From NCBI GenBank assembly GCA_937862865.1, contig CALMFJ010000013.1, positions 1 through 48,900 on the forward strand: a stretch of DNA of 48,900 nucleotides, in the 5' to 3' direction. The notes beneath the pieces were generated by a model. The model did no database searches, had not been told where the DNA came from, and saw only the letters and a program-made list of their open reading frames with translations. This document shows, in pieces, positions 1 through 8,220 of the stretch. Within the stretch, counting starts at the first letter, position 1; every line of letters starts with the position of its first letter. The translations under genes were made by a program, and so were the position numbers. The DNA comes from an uncultured Pseudomonadota bacterium. GTDB taxonomy: Bacteria; Desulfobacterota; Syntrophorhabdia; Syntrophorhabdales; Syntrophorhabdaceae.

Positions 1-727
<727 letters not shown>

Positions 728-762
728 TCATGCGGCGTTATTCTGAAATCGGAGCTCAGGAG

Positions 763-1086
763 ATGAAAAAGGACAATATCTTTTCGCGGGTCCCGAAGGT
801 CATACCCGATGAAATATTCGAAACGATCGTTCTAAGCGGGAGCATAAAGATAGAACGGATCATATCGGACGGTCATACCACACCGGAGGATAGCTGGTAC
901 GACCAGGACCACGATGAATGGGTCATACTCCTGAAGGGCATCGCGGAGATAACCTTTGAAGATGAACCGCAGCCCATGACCCTCAAACCGGGCGACTACG
1001 TCCTCATCCCCGCCTTCACCCGCCACAGGGTAATCCGCACAGACAAAAAACAACCGACCATCTGGCTGGCGATCCATCTTTCGTGA
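763..1086 (+). CDS. Small cupin-domain protein
   Basis: A 107-residue single-domain cupin of unknown substrate. The beta-barrel signature is visible: DSWYDQDHDEWVILLKGIAEI for the first cupin motif region and KPGDYVLIPAFTRHRV for the second, whose His is a usual metal ligand. Small cupins of this type act as isomerases, sugar-binding proteins or regulators; nothing here singles out one role. An in-frame ATG exists at 730, but 763 is preferred because GGAG lies 8 bases upstream of it. The gene stands alone. It faces the CBS gene and shares a terminator hairpin with it. Its stop codon is immediately followed by a 7-bp repeat array. Confidence 0.85.
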   Translation: MKKDNIFSRVPKVIPDEIFETIVLSGSIKIERIISDGHTTPEDSWYDQDHDEWVILLKGIAEITFEDEPQPMTLKPGDYVLIPAFTRHRVIRTDKKQPTIWLAIHLS

Positions 1087-1087
1087 A

Positions 1088-1115
1088 ACGCAAGACGCAA
1101 GACGTAAGGAGCAAA
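1088..1115 (+). repeat. Heptamer repeat array A1
   Basis: Four consecutive 7-base units start one base after the cupin stop codon: ACGCAAG, ACGCAAG, ACGTAAG, GAGCAAA. Array A2 at 1199-1226 has the same unit type in reverse orientation, so the two can pair imperfectly around the terminator between them. Confidence 0.75.
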
Positions 1116-1152
1116 GGCGTCTCGTTCCGGATGCAGAAAGTGATGCATAAAA

Positions 1153-1185
1153 GGGCCGTGAAGAAATTCACGGCCCCTGGTTTTT
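1153..1185. terminator. Bidirectional terminator between cupin and CBS genes
   Basis: Perfect 10-bp stem GGGCCGTGAA / TTCACGGCCC with a GAAA tetraloop, followed on the plus strand by CTGGTTTTT. AAAA precedes the stem, giving a short U run on the other strand. It lies between convergent genes. Confidence 0.85.
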
Positions 1186-1198
1186 GAACACCTCATGG

Positions 1199-1226
1199 TT
1201 TGCGTTTTACGTTTTACGTCATACGT
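1199..1226 (-). repeat. Heptamer repeat array A2, overlapping the CBS gene stop
   Basis: Plus-strand units are TTTGCGT, TTTACGT, TTTACGT, CATACGT. The last unit and one base of the one before it lie inside the CBS gene (stop 1221-1219), so the repeat supplies the final codon and the stop codon. Confidence 0.75.
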
Positions 1227-1665
1227 ATCGTCCCGATATGTAGTTCGACAGGTGCTCGATCAGCATGTCCTTTTCGGAAATGATCGATTTTACGACGTCG
1301 CCGATCGAGATAAGGCCGACAAATTTATCTTTGTCGAATACCGGGACGTGGCGTATACGTTTTGCGGTAATGAGGACCATGCAGTCTTCGACGGATGTGT
1401 CCGGCTTTACCGTGAACATTTTATCGAGAGGGGTCATGATCTCCGCTACCTTCGTGTCGCGGGATGATTTGCCCTTCAGGATGACCTTCCGGGCATAGTC
1501 CCTTTCCGATATGATCCCGTATACCTTCCCTTTGGCGTCCATGACCATCAGAGCGCCGATCTCTTTTTCACCCATCAGTGCCAACGCTTCGAAAACGGTA
1601 TTTTCGGGCGTTACGGACCAGATTTCCTTGTTCTTATTCTTGAGAATTTCCTGTGCAGTCTTCAT
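1219..1665 (-). CDS. Tandem CBS-domain protein
   Basis: A 148-residue protein made only of two CBS repeats (about residues 8-65 and 75-135). CBS pairs usually bind adenine nucleotides and report energy state. Visible marks are GALMVMDAKGKVYGIISERDYARKV in the first repeat and RHVPVFDKDKFVGLISIGDVVK in the second, both with the G-x-(I/L)-(S/T)-x-x-D ending typical of the family. No effector or catalytic domain is attached, so its partner is unknown. It is transcribed alone from a good promoter at 1723-1751. A heptamer repeat array forms its last codons. Confidence 0.9.
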   Translation of the reverse strand: MKTAQEILKNKNKEIWSVTPENTVFEALALMGEKEIGALMVMDAKGKVYGIISERDYARKVILKGKSSRDTKVAEIMTPLDKMFTVKPDTSVEDCMVLITAKRIRHVPVFDKDKFVGLISIGDVVKSIISEKDMLIEHLSNYISGRYV

Positions 1666-1722
1666 ATCCCAAAGCCCCCTAAAATTATTTAGCCTTTACA
1701 ACTCAACAACCTGTCTAACTTA

Positions 1723-1751
1723 AGTATATAAAGAAACCCGGATGCAGGCAA
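1723..1751 (-). promoter_or_regulatory. Sigma-70 promoter of the CBS gene
   Basis: On the minus strand TTGCCT (1751-1746) and TATACT (1728-1723) are exactly 17 bases apart, 58 bases upstream of the CBS start codon. Confidence 0.6.
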
Positions 1752-1771
1752 GGCCATTTTGACTTAAATTA

Positions 1772-3187
1772 TCAAAAATAGAGGTCCCTCTCCCCGGCCT
1801 CGAGCCTTGCAAGCCTCTTCTTTGTCTCCTCACGCATCTTCGGGTTGGGTATCATGTCGAGATGCATGCGGATAATCTCCTCGCCTGCCGCCCTGGTCCC
1901 GGGCGACGCATAGTCCAGGATGAATTCCTTGAAGGTCAGTATCGCGTTCGGCTGGCAGATATTCTGGATCTCCCCTGTCTTTGCAAGCGCCATGAACCTG
2001 TCGCCGGTCCTTCCCTGGCGGTAGCACGCCGTGCAGAAACTGGGAAGGTAACCCGACTGGCAGACACTCAGGAGCATTTCGTCCGTCGTGCGGTGGTCCT
2101 CCACCTGGAACTGCTTGTATGACGTCTCTTCCGGTTTTTCAATGTCCCTGTGGTAGCCGCCGACGCCCGTGCAGGACCCCGCACTGATCTGCGATATGCC
2201 GAGGGCTATGACCTCGTCCCGGTAGCCCGGCGGTTCCCGTGTCGAAAGGATCATGCCGGTGTAGGGGACGGCAAGCCTGATGATCGATACCATCCTCTTG
2301 AAATCATGGTCATTCACGAGGTGCGGGAATGTTTCGAAATTTACCCCTTCTGCCGGCCTCATCCGGGGGACCGATATGGTATGGCACCCGACCCCGAAGC
2401 GCTCCTCGAGATGAAGCGAGTGGAGCAGCAATCCGAGGATCTCAAATTTATAGTCGTAGAGTCCGAAAAGAACGCCTAAACCCACGTCGTCGATACCGGC
2501 CTCCATAGCACGGTCCATTGCCGTCGCATGCCAGTCGTAATCCCCCTTGGGGCCTGACGGGTGGCACTTTTTGTACGTCTCACGATGATATGTCTCCTGA
2601 AAAAGGATGTATGTGCCAATTCCCGCTTCTTTGAGCCTGCGGTAATCCTCGACGGTGGTCGCCGCTATATTCACATTGATGCGCCGGATGCTTCCCGTCG
2701 ACTCCTTGACCGAATAGATCTTTTTCATTGCCTCCAGGACGTAATCGATCGGGCAATTCTTCGGGTCCTCGCCGACCTCGAGGGCAATGCGCTTGTGCCC
2801 CATGGCCTCGAGGGCAATGACCTCGCGTTCTATTTCTTCCATTGTCAGGCGCTGTCTCGGAATTTCGTTATGCTGCCTGTACCCGCAGTAAATGCAGTTA
2901 TTGATGCAGTAATTGCTTATGTAAAGCGGGGCAAAGAGAACAAGGCGCTTTCCGTATATCTTCTCCTTGACCTCGCGCGACGCCTTGAAAAGGGCATCCT
3001 GCGCATCTCCCTCGGCGGCATGGAGAAGCACCGCCGTTTCGTATGGATCAAGGCCCTTCGCTTCCCGCCCTTTCTCTATGATATCGAGGGCCTCCTTTAC
3101 CGAAGCCCCCTTCGCTTTTTCAAGGGCCTGATATATCTTTGCTTCATCAATAAAATCGGCCCGCTGTGCCTGATCTTTTTTATTCAT
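1772..3187 (-). CDS. hydG: [FeFe]-hydrogenase maturase HydG (radical SAM tyrosine lyase)
   Basis: HydG cleaves tyrosine to p-cresol and releases the CO and CN- that become ligands of the H-cluster. At 471 residues it has the family's normal length. The radical-SAM CX3CX2C motif is at residues 94-101 (CINNCIYC). The C-terminal CX2CX22C motif that holds the auxiliary cluster is also complete (CTAC...ICQP). It follows hydF after 63 bases in the same direction, so aspA, hydF and hydG probably form one transcript. The third maturase, HydE, is not encoded in this window. Confidence 0.97.
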   Translation of the reverse strand: MNKKDQAQRADFIDEAKIYQALEKAKGASVKEALDIIEKGREAKGLDPYETAVLLHAAEGDAQDALFKASREVKEKIYGKRLVLFAPLYISNYCINNCIYCGYRQHNEIPRQRLTMEEIEREVIALEAMGHKRIALEVGEDPKNCPIDYVLEAMKKIYSVKESTGSIRRINVNIAATTVEDYRRLKEAGIGTYILFQETYHRETYKKCHPSGPKGDYDWHATAMDRAMEAGIDDVGLGVLFGLYDYKFEILGLLLHSLHLEERFGVGCHTISVPRMRPAEGVNFETFPHLVNDHDFKRMVSIIRLAVPYTGMILSTREPPGYRDEVIALGISQISAGSCTGVGGYHRDIEKPEETSYKQFQVEDHRTTDEMLLSVCQSGYLPSFCTACYRQGRTGDRFMALAKTGEIQNICQPNAILTFKEFILDYASPGTRAAGEEIIRMHLDMIPNPKMREETKKRLARLEAGERDLYF

Positions 3188-3250
3188 GTGCGGCCTCCGT
3201 CACGTAAGTATATTGCGCGGTTCACGAAAAGTAAAGCGGCCGCGACGCCC

Positions 3251-4489
3251 TCATTTTTCTCCATTTCCCAGCACCCCCCGGACCTCGGGAAAGGGCTTTA
3301 AGGCCCTCTCGAGGATCCCCATCACGTGCGCTATCACGACCCCGTAATTCACGATCGGTATCCCGGCACGCTGCGCCACCATTATGCGGTGAAGCATCTC
3401 CTTGCGGTTTATCATACACGCCCCGCAGTGTATGATCAGCTTGTACTGCGAGATGTCCCCGGGCAGTTCAATGCCGCTGACCCACGCGTAATCCAGCGGC
3501 CCTCCCACGATCTGGTTCAGCCATCGCGGTATCTTGACCGTTCCGATGTCATCCTCAACCCTGTGATGGGTACACGCCTCCGAGATGAGCACTTTATCGC
3601 CCGGTTCGAGATCATCGATGGCCCGCACACCCTCCACAAGCATGGTGAGGTCGCCCTTCAGCCGTGCAAAGAGTATCGAAAAAGACGTCATGGGAACATC
3701 TTTAGGCGTGTCCGCGGCTACCTTGTTGAAAGCCTGGGAGTCGGTAACGACGAGGCGCGGCCTGTCCTTAAGCGCGGCCAGGGCTGCTTTCAGCTCCCTT
3801 TCCTTCACGACGAACGCCATCGCCTCGTTGTCCAGTATGTCGCGGATCGTCTGGACCTGGGGGAGGATAAGCCTTCCCTTCGGGGCGGCAAGGTCGATGG
3901 GAGTGACAAGAACGACCGTGTCACCCGGAGAGATGAGGTCCCCCAGGATCGTCGGGTTCATGAAGTCCTTCGGGGCCTCTTTGATCATGGCCATCTTGAG
4001 CTCGTCGATGCCCTGACGGGTCAGCGCGCTTACCGCGACCACGGGCCGGGCACTTAAGCGGGCCGCCTCACCGGGGTCATACCCGGGATGCCGGTCCATC
4101 TTGTTCACAACGATGATGGCGGGCACCCTGTTCTTCCCGGCCTTCTTGATTATGTCCTCCTCGAACCGCCCGAAACCGGCGGCCGGGTCGACCACGAGAA
4201 GCATGAGGTCCGTCTTGTTGAGAACGCCAAGGGCCTTTTCAATTCTGAGCCTGCCGAGGTCGCCGGTGTCGTCGATACCCGCCGTGTCGATGATGACGAC
4301 CGGCCCGATCGGCAGTATCTCCATGGATTTATAGACCGGGTCCGTGGTAGTACCGGGGACATCGGAAACGATCGCAATGTTCTGGTTTGTCAGCGCGTTA
4401 ATAAGGCTTGATTTTCCGGCATTGCGCCTTCCGAAGATCGCTATGTGAAGCCGGCTGCCCCGGGGTGTCTGGTTAAGCGTGTCGGTCAT
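3251..4489 (-). CDS. hydF: [FeFe]-hydrogenase maturase GTPase HydF
   Basis: HydF is the GTPase scaffold on which the diiron subcluster is assembled before transfer to HydA. The 412-residue protein has an N-terminal G domain with P-loop GRRNAGKS (about residues 20-27), DTAGIDD for G3 and NKMD for G4. The C-terminal cluster domain has CTHH and, about 50 residues later, CGAC, matching the CxH...CxxC ligand set. Its ATG overlaps the aspA stop codon (ATGA at 4489-4486), which suggests translational coupling. Confidence 0.96.
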   Translation of the reverse strand: MTDTLNQTPRGSRLHIAIFGRRNAGKSSLINALTNQNIAIVSDVPGTTTDPVYKSMEILPIGPVVIIDTAGIDDTGDLGRLRIEKALGVLNKTDLMLLVVDPAAGFGRFEEDIIKKAGKNRVPAIIVVNKMDRHPGYDPGEAARLSARPVVAVSALTRQGIDELKMAMIKEAPKDFMNPTILGDLISPGDTVVLVTPIDLAAPKGRLILPQVQTIRDILDNEAMAFVVKERELKAALAALKDRPRLVVTDSQAFNKVAADTPKDVPMTSFSILFARLKGDLTMLVEGVRAIDDLEPGDKVLISEACTHHRVEDDIGTVKIPRWLNQIVGGPLDYAWVSGIELPGDISQYKLIIHCGACMINRKEMLHRIMVAQRAGIPIVNYGVVIAHVMGILERALKPFPEVRGVLGNGEK

Positions 4490-5916
4490 TTTTCTTTTTC
4501 CTGCCTCTTTACCTTTTTCGATCCCGCTATGCCCGGCCGTGTCAGTTCCCGGGACGCGAAGATCGACCCTATTTCCTCGGGGGAAAAATACCCTTTTTCC
4601 GCGGCAACCTCCCCGATCGTCTTGCCTTCAGCGCGCGCCGTCCTCGATATCTCCGATGCCGCTTCGTGCCCGACGTAGGGGGCGAGGGCCGTGGCGAGGC
4701 ACAGGCTTTCCTCGAGCCATTGTCTGCAACGCCCTTCGTCCGCGGTTATCCCGTCGACAAGCTCCGTCCGGAAGATGGATACCGCGTTGACCATGATCTT
4801 AAGCGCGGTCAGGAGATTGAAAGCGATCAGCGGCATGAAGGCGTTGAGCTCCAGCTGTCCTGAAGATGCCGCAAGGGTCACCGCATGATCAAGGCTCATG
4901 ACCTGAAAGGCCACACTCGACGCCATCTCGCTGATGACGGGATTTGCCTTGTCGGGCATGATCGAGGACCCTTCCTGGCGAACGGGCAGCCGTATCTCCG
5001 CGAGGCCGCCCCCGGGGCCCATGGAAAGAAGGCGCAGGTCCGCCGAGATCTTGGCGAGATTCACGGACGCCGCCTTCACGAGCGCCGAGACCTCGGCGAA
5101 CACATCGGCGTTCTGAGTGATATCGATCATGTTCTCCGCACGCGCAATGCCGAGGCCGGTGATGCTCTGTAATTCTTCAATAGCGTACGCGATATATTCG
5201 CGGTGTGCATTAAGGCCGGTCCCGACGGCCGTTCCGCCGAGATTGACCTGCCTTAAGCGCTCTTCAGCCTTGAAGAGGCGCCACCTGTCGCGGGCAAACG
5301 CCTCCGCGTACGCACCGAACTCCTGGCCCAGCATGATGGGAACGGCATCGCGCATCTCGGTCCGCCCCAGCTTCAAGATCCCCGCAAATTCCTTTTCCTT
5401 GTCCTGGAAAGATCCTTGAAGCCGGGCAATATTCTCGCTCAAGGTTATGACAAGCCTCACCGCGGCCACCTTCAGGGCGGTCGGGTACACGTCATTGGTC
5501 GATTGGGAGAGATTCACATGGTCGAGAGGGTTAACGAGCCGGTAATCGCCCTTTTGCCCCCCGAGGACCTCGATGGCCCGGTTGGCCAGCACCTCGTTCA
5601 TGTTCATGTTGGTCGAGGTCCCGGCCCCGCCCTGAAAGGCGTCGACGACAAACTGGTCGGCGAGCGCCCCTGACGCCACTTCCTTTGCCGCAGCGACAAT
5701 CGCCTCACCGGTCCCCTTATCGAGAAGCCCGGCACGCATGTTCGCGAGTGCGCAGGCCTCCTTGACCTCTGCGAGCGCCGTGATCATCTCGCCGGGCACG
5801 CGGAAGGCAGAAACGGCAAAATTTTTCATCGCCCTTTGCGTATGGATGCCCCAATAGGCCCCGACGGGCACTTCCATCTCGCCCAGCATGTCTCTTTCGG
5901 TCCTGAAGTTGATCAT
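4486..5916 (-). CDS. aspA: Aspartate ammonia-lyase (fumarase/aspartase superfamily)
   Basis: Converts aspartate to fumarate and ammonium. The fumarase-superfamily signature GSSIMPDKANP is present, along with GGAGTSTNMNMNEVLANRA, SQSTNDVYPTALK and NLGGTAVGTGLNAH. The reading frame runs on to 5961, but the ATG at 5916 is preferred: the protein then begins MINFRTERDMLGEMEVP, where known aspartases begin, and has 476 residues. The stop overlaps the hydF start. An aspA gene beside H-cluster maturases is known from other anaerobes. The enzyme could feed ammonium into building the dithiomethylamine bridge, but that link is inference. A generic anaplerotic role is also possible. Confidence 0.92.
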   Translation of the reverse strand: MINFRTERDMLGEMEVPVGAYWGIHTQRAMKNFAVSAFRVPGEMITALAEVKEACALANMRAGLLDKGTGEAIVAAAKEVASGALADQFVVDAFQGGAGTSTNMNMNEVLANRAIEVLGGQKGDYRLVNPLDHVNLSQSTNDVYPTALKVAAVRLVITLSENIARLQGSFQDKEKEFAGILKLGRTEMRDAVPIMLGQEFGAYAEAFARDRWRLFKAEERLRQVNLGGTAVGTGLNAHREYIAYAIEELQSITGLGIARAENMIDITQNADVFAEVSALVKAASVNLAKISADLRLLSMGPGGGLAEIRLPVRQEGSSIMPDKANPVISEMASSVAFQVMSLDHAVTLAASSGQLELNAFMPLIAFNLLTALKIMVNAVSIFRTELVDGITADEGRCRQWLEESLCLATALAPYVGHEAASEISRTARAEGKTIGEVAAEKGYFSPEEIGSIFASRELTRPGIAGSKKVKRQEKEK

Positions 5917-5966
5917 CACACCCGTACCCTTGTTATAGACCCTACCACGCAAACAAACCACAAAAA

Positions 5967-5980
5967 TTGACCTGCGTCAA
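5967..5980. promoter_or_regulatory. TTGAC-N4-GTCAA palindrome, candidate operator
   Basis: A 14-bp palindrome (TTGAC, CTGC, GTCAA) lies between the divergent aspA-hydF-hydG and cupin genes. It overlaps the start of the cupin -35 element. Spacing and half-site length resemble FNR/CRP-family sites. A related palindrome sits at the hydrogenase operon promoter (20110-20128). Confidence 0.45.
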
Positions 5981-6008
5981 TGACATCCGGGTTCATCCGT
6001 TTTATGAT
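5980..6008 (+). promoter_or_regulatory. Candidate sigma-70 promoter of the second cupin gene
   Basis: ATGACA (5980-5985) and TATGAT (6003-6008) with a 17-base spacer lie 24 bases before the ATG at 6033. The palindrome above abuts the -35 box. Confidence 0.5.
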
Positions 6009-6032
6009 AAGAAGATAAAGAAGGAGGATGCC

Positions 6033-6368
6033 ATGAGCGAAAACTTTATCGCACTCGACAAAGAAACGCGGCCGTTCGGCCTTCAGGACCTCGCCGTATA
6101 CCAGGAGCATTCGGTCGTGAGCAGGGAGATTGTCCGGAAACCATCCGGGACCATGACCGTCTTCGCATTCGACAAAGGTGAGGGTCTGAGCGAGCATACC
6201 GCCCCGTTCGACGCGGCCGTTTATATCCTCGAAGGCGACGCCAGGATAACGATAGACGGCAAGCCGCACACCGTGAAGGGAGGGGAAATGATCATTATGC
6301 CGGCGAATAAGCCTCATGCCCTGAAAGCGGTAACCCGTTATAAAATGCTCCTTGTCATGATCAAGTAG
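6033..6368 (+). CDS. Small cupin-domain protein
   Basis: A 111-residue single-domain cupin. AVYILEGDARITIDGKPHTVKGGEM and IMPANKPHALKAV match the two cupin motifs, including the conserved His of the second. The substrate is unknown. The upstream in-frame ATG at 5967 is rejected because AGGAGG lies 5 bases before the ATG at 6033. The gene sits alone between the maturation operon and the hydrogenase operon. It has its own promoter and a strong terminator. Confidence 0.88.
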   Translation: MSENFIALDKETRPFGLQDLAVYQEHSVVSREIVRKPSGTMTVFAFDKGEGLSEHTAPFDAAVYILEGDARITIDGKPHTVKGGEMIIMPANKPHALKAVTRYKMLLVMIK

Positions 6369-6415
6369 CGAAGTTGCTGCGTGAGCAGCGAAGATCAGAT
6401 AGCACCGGTGTCATA

Positions 6416-6458
6416 CCCTGCGCTTCCGGTCCTTGATGACCGGAAGCGCAGGGGTTTT
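6416..6458. terminator. Strong bidirectional terminator
   Basis: Perfect 16-bp stem (6416-6431 with 6438-6453, CCCTGCGCTTCCGGTC on the left arm), loop CTTGAT, then GTTTT. It ends the cupin transcript and probably also the 13-gene hydrogenase operon arriving from the other strand. Confidence 0.9.
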
Positions 6459-6467
6459 CAGGCCGCT

Positions 6468-8192
6468 CTAGAATTTGTTTCGCGGTGTATAGTGGGTATG
6501 CAGCAGGTGATGCGATTTTTCGCCCAGCGGCGCACCCAGGAATTCTTCGTAGATCTTCTTGATCGACGGGTTCTCGTGGGATTTCCTGTACTTCAGGTGT
6601 GCGTCCTCGGTGTAAAGGGCCTTAGCCCTTAAGGTCCGGATCTCGTTGTCGACCGGGACCGGCTGACCGCCGCCGCCAACGCACCCGCCCGGACAGGCCA
6701 TGACCTCGATAAAATGATAGTCGGCCTCACCGCACTTGATCTTCTCAAGCAGCTTGCGGGCGTTGCCGAGCCCGTGGGAGACTGCGACCCTGACATCTCC
6801 TATGCCTTCAACCGGCACCGTCGCCTCTTTGATCCCTTCAAGCCCGCGCACCGCTGCAAATTCGACGTTCTCGAGGACCCTGCCTGTCGCGACCTCATAG
6901 GCCGTTCTCAACGCCGCCTCCATAACGCCGCCGGTGGCGCCGAAGATCGTGGCGGCCCCGGTGTATTCACCCATCGGGTCGTCATACATTTCGTCGGGCA
7001 GGCCCTCAAAATCAATACCCGCCTGTTTTATCATCTTGGCGAATTCCCGGGTCGTCAGGACGTAATCGACATCTTTATAACCACTGTCGTACATCTCCGG
7101 CCGGTTGCATTCGAACTTCTTGGCCGTACAGGGCATAACGGATACGACCACGATATCCTTCGGGTCGACACCCGCCTTTTTGGCGAAATACGTCTTCGCC
7201 AACGCACCCAGCATCATGTGCGGGGACTTGCAGGTGGATAGATGGTCGAGGAGCTCCGGGTAGAAATGCTCGATAAACTTGATCCAGCCGGGGCTGCAGC
7301 TCGTGATCATCGGAAGGACCCCGCCTTCCTTTACGCGCTTCAAGAGTTCGGTCCCTTCTTCGAGAATGGTCAGGTCGGCGGCGAAATTGGTATCGAAAAC
7401 CCGGTCGAAACCCAGCTTCCGGGCTGCCGCCAGCATCTTCCCGGTGACAAGGGTGCCCGGCGGATACCCGAACTCCTCGCCAAGGGCAGCCCTGACCGCC
7501 GGCGCGTCCTGGATGACAACAAACTTGGTGGGATCATAAATGGCCGCGAACACCTCATCGATATATTCTCTTTCCGTGATCGCCCCCACGGGACAGACGA
7601 TTGAGCACTGTCCGCAGGCGGTGCACGCGACATCGTTGATATCACGGTCAAACGCGGGCTCGACCCGCGTGTCGAAGCCTCTTCCCTGCGTGAAAAGGGC
7701 CGTCACGGACTGTATCTCCTGGCAAACGGTTACGCAGCGCCTGCACAGGATGCATTTGTTCTGGTCACGCCGTATAGCAGGCGAGGACTCATCGATCCTT
7801 CCGCCTGACTTGTCCCCGGTGAACCTGAGTTCCCGGATGCCGAGCTCATATGCGAGGGACTGCAGGTCGCAATGGAGGTTCTTGGCACAGCTCAAACATT
7901 CAAAAGGATGGTTCGACAGGAGCATCTCGACGGAAAACCGCCGCGCTTTGCGAACCCTGTCGGTATTTGTGTATATTACCTGGCCTTTGGCGACCGGTGA
8001 AACGCAGGCCGCCTGAAGCGTACGGTTCCCCTCGACTTCAACGAGGCAAACCCTGCATGCTCCGATCGCCTGGACCTCAGGAAGGTAGCACAGTGTCGGT
8101 ATGTGGACATTTGCCATCTTTGCCGCATCTAATATGCTGGTTCCCTCTTCGACCTCTATCGGACGCCCGTCAATTGTAAGGCTGATCTTCAT
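6468..8192 (-). CDS. hydA: [FeFe]-hydrogenase catalytic subunit, HndD/HydA type (copy 1)
   Basis: Catalytic subunit of a soluble multimeric [FeFe]-hydrogenase, 574 residues. In order: an N-terminal [2Fe-2S] domain (IPTLCYLP...GACRVC), a His/Cys3 cluster (HPFECLSCAKNLHC), two [4Fe-4S] clusters (CILCRRCVTVC and CTACGQCSIVC), then the H-cluster domain. The H-cluster motifs are TSCSPGW, MPCTAKKFE and EVMACPGGCVGGGGQP. The first differs from the canonical TSCCPxW: the second Cys, normally a cluster ligand, is Ser. It is the last gene of the operon, 28 bases after the NuoF-GltD fusion, and is its likely partner. Confidence 0.95.
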   Translation of the reverse strand: MKISLTIDGRPIEVEEGTSILDAAKMANVHIPTLCYLPEVQAIGACRVCLVEVEGNRTLQAACVSPVAKGQVIYTNTDRVRKARRFSVEMLLSNHPFECLSCAKNLHCDLQSLAYELGIRELRFTGDKSGGRIDESSPAIRRDQNKCILCRRCVTVCQEIQSVTALFTQGRGFDTRVEPAFDRDINDVACTACGQCSIVCPVGAITEREYIDEVFAAIYDPTKFVVIQDAPAVRAALGEEFGYPPGTLVTGKMLAAARKLGFDRVFDTNFAADLTILEEGTELLKRVKEGGVLPMITSCSPGWIKFIEHFYPELLDHLSTCKSPHMMLGALAKTYFAKKAGVDPKDIVVVSVMPCTAKKFECNRPEMYDSGYKDVDYVLTTREFAKMIKQAGIDFEGLPDEMYDDPMGEYTGAATIFGATGGVMEAALRTAYEVATGRVLENVEFAAVRGLEGIKEATVPVEGIGDVRVAVSHGLGNARKLLEKIKCGEADYHFIEVMACPGGCVGGGGQPVPVDNEIRTLRAKALYTEDAHLKYRKSHENPSIKKIYEEFLGAPLGEKSHHLLHTHYTPRNKF

Positions 8193-8220
8193 ATAGACAC
8201 GCTCCTTAATTCATCCTGTA

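Noticed and set aside
1757-1777. TTTTGACTTAAATTATCAAAA between hydG and the CBS gene, considered as an operator or terminator
   Set aside because: It is an imperfect AT-rich repeat overlapping the hydG stop codon. It is too weak for a terminator and not aligned with the CBS promoter.
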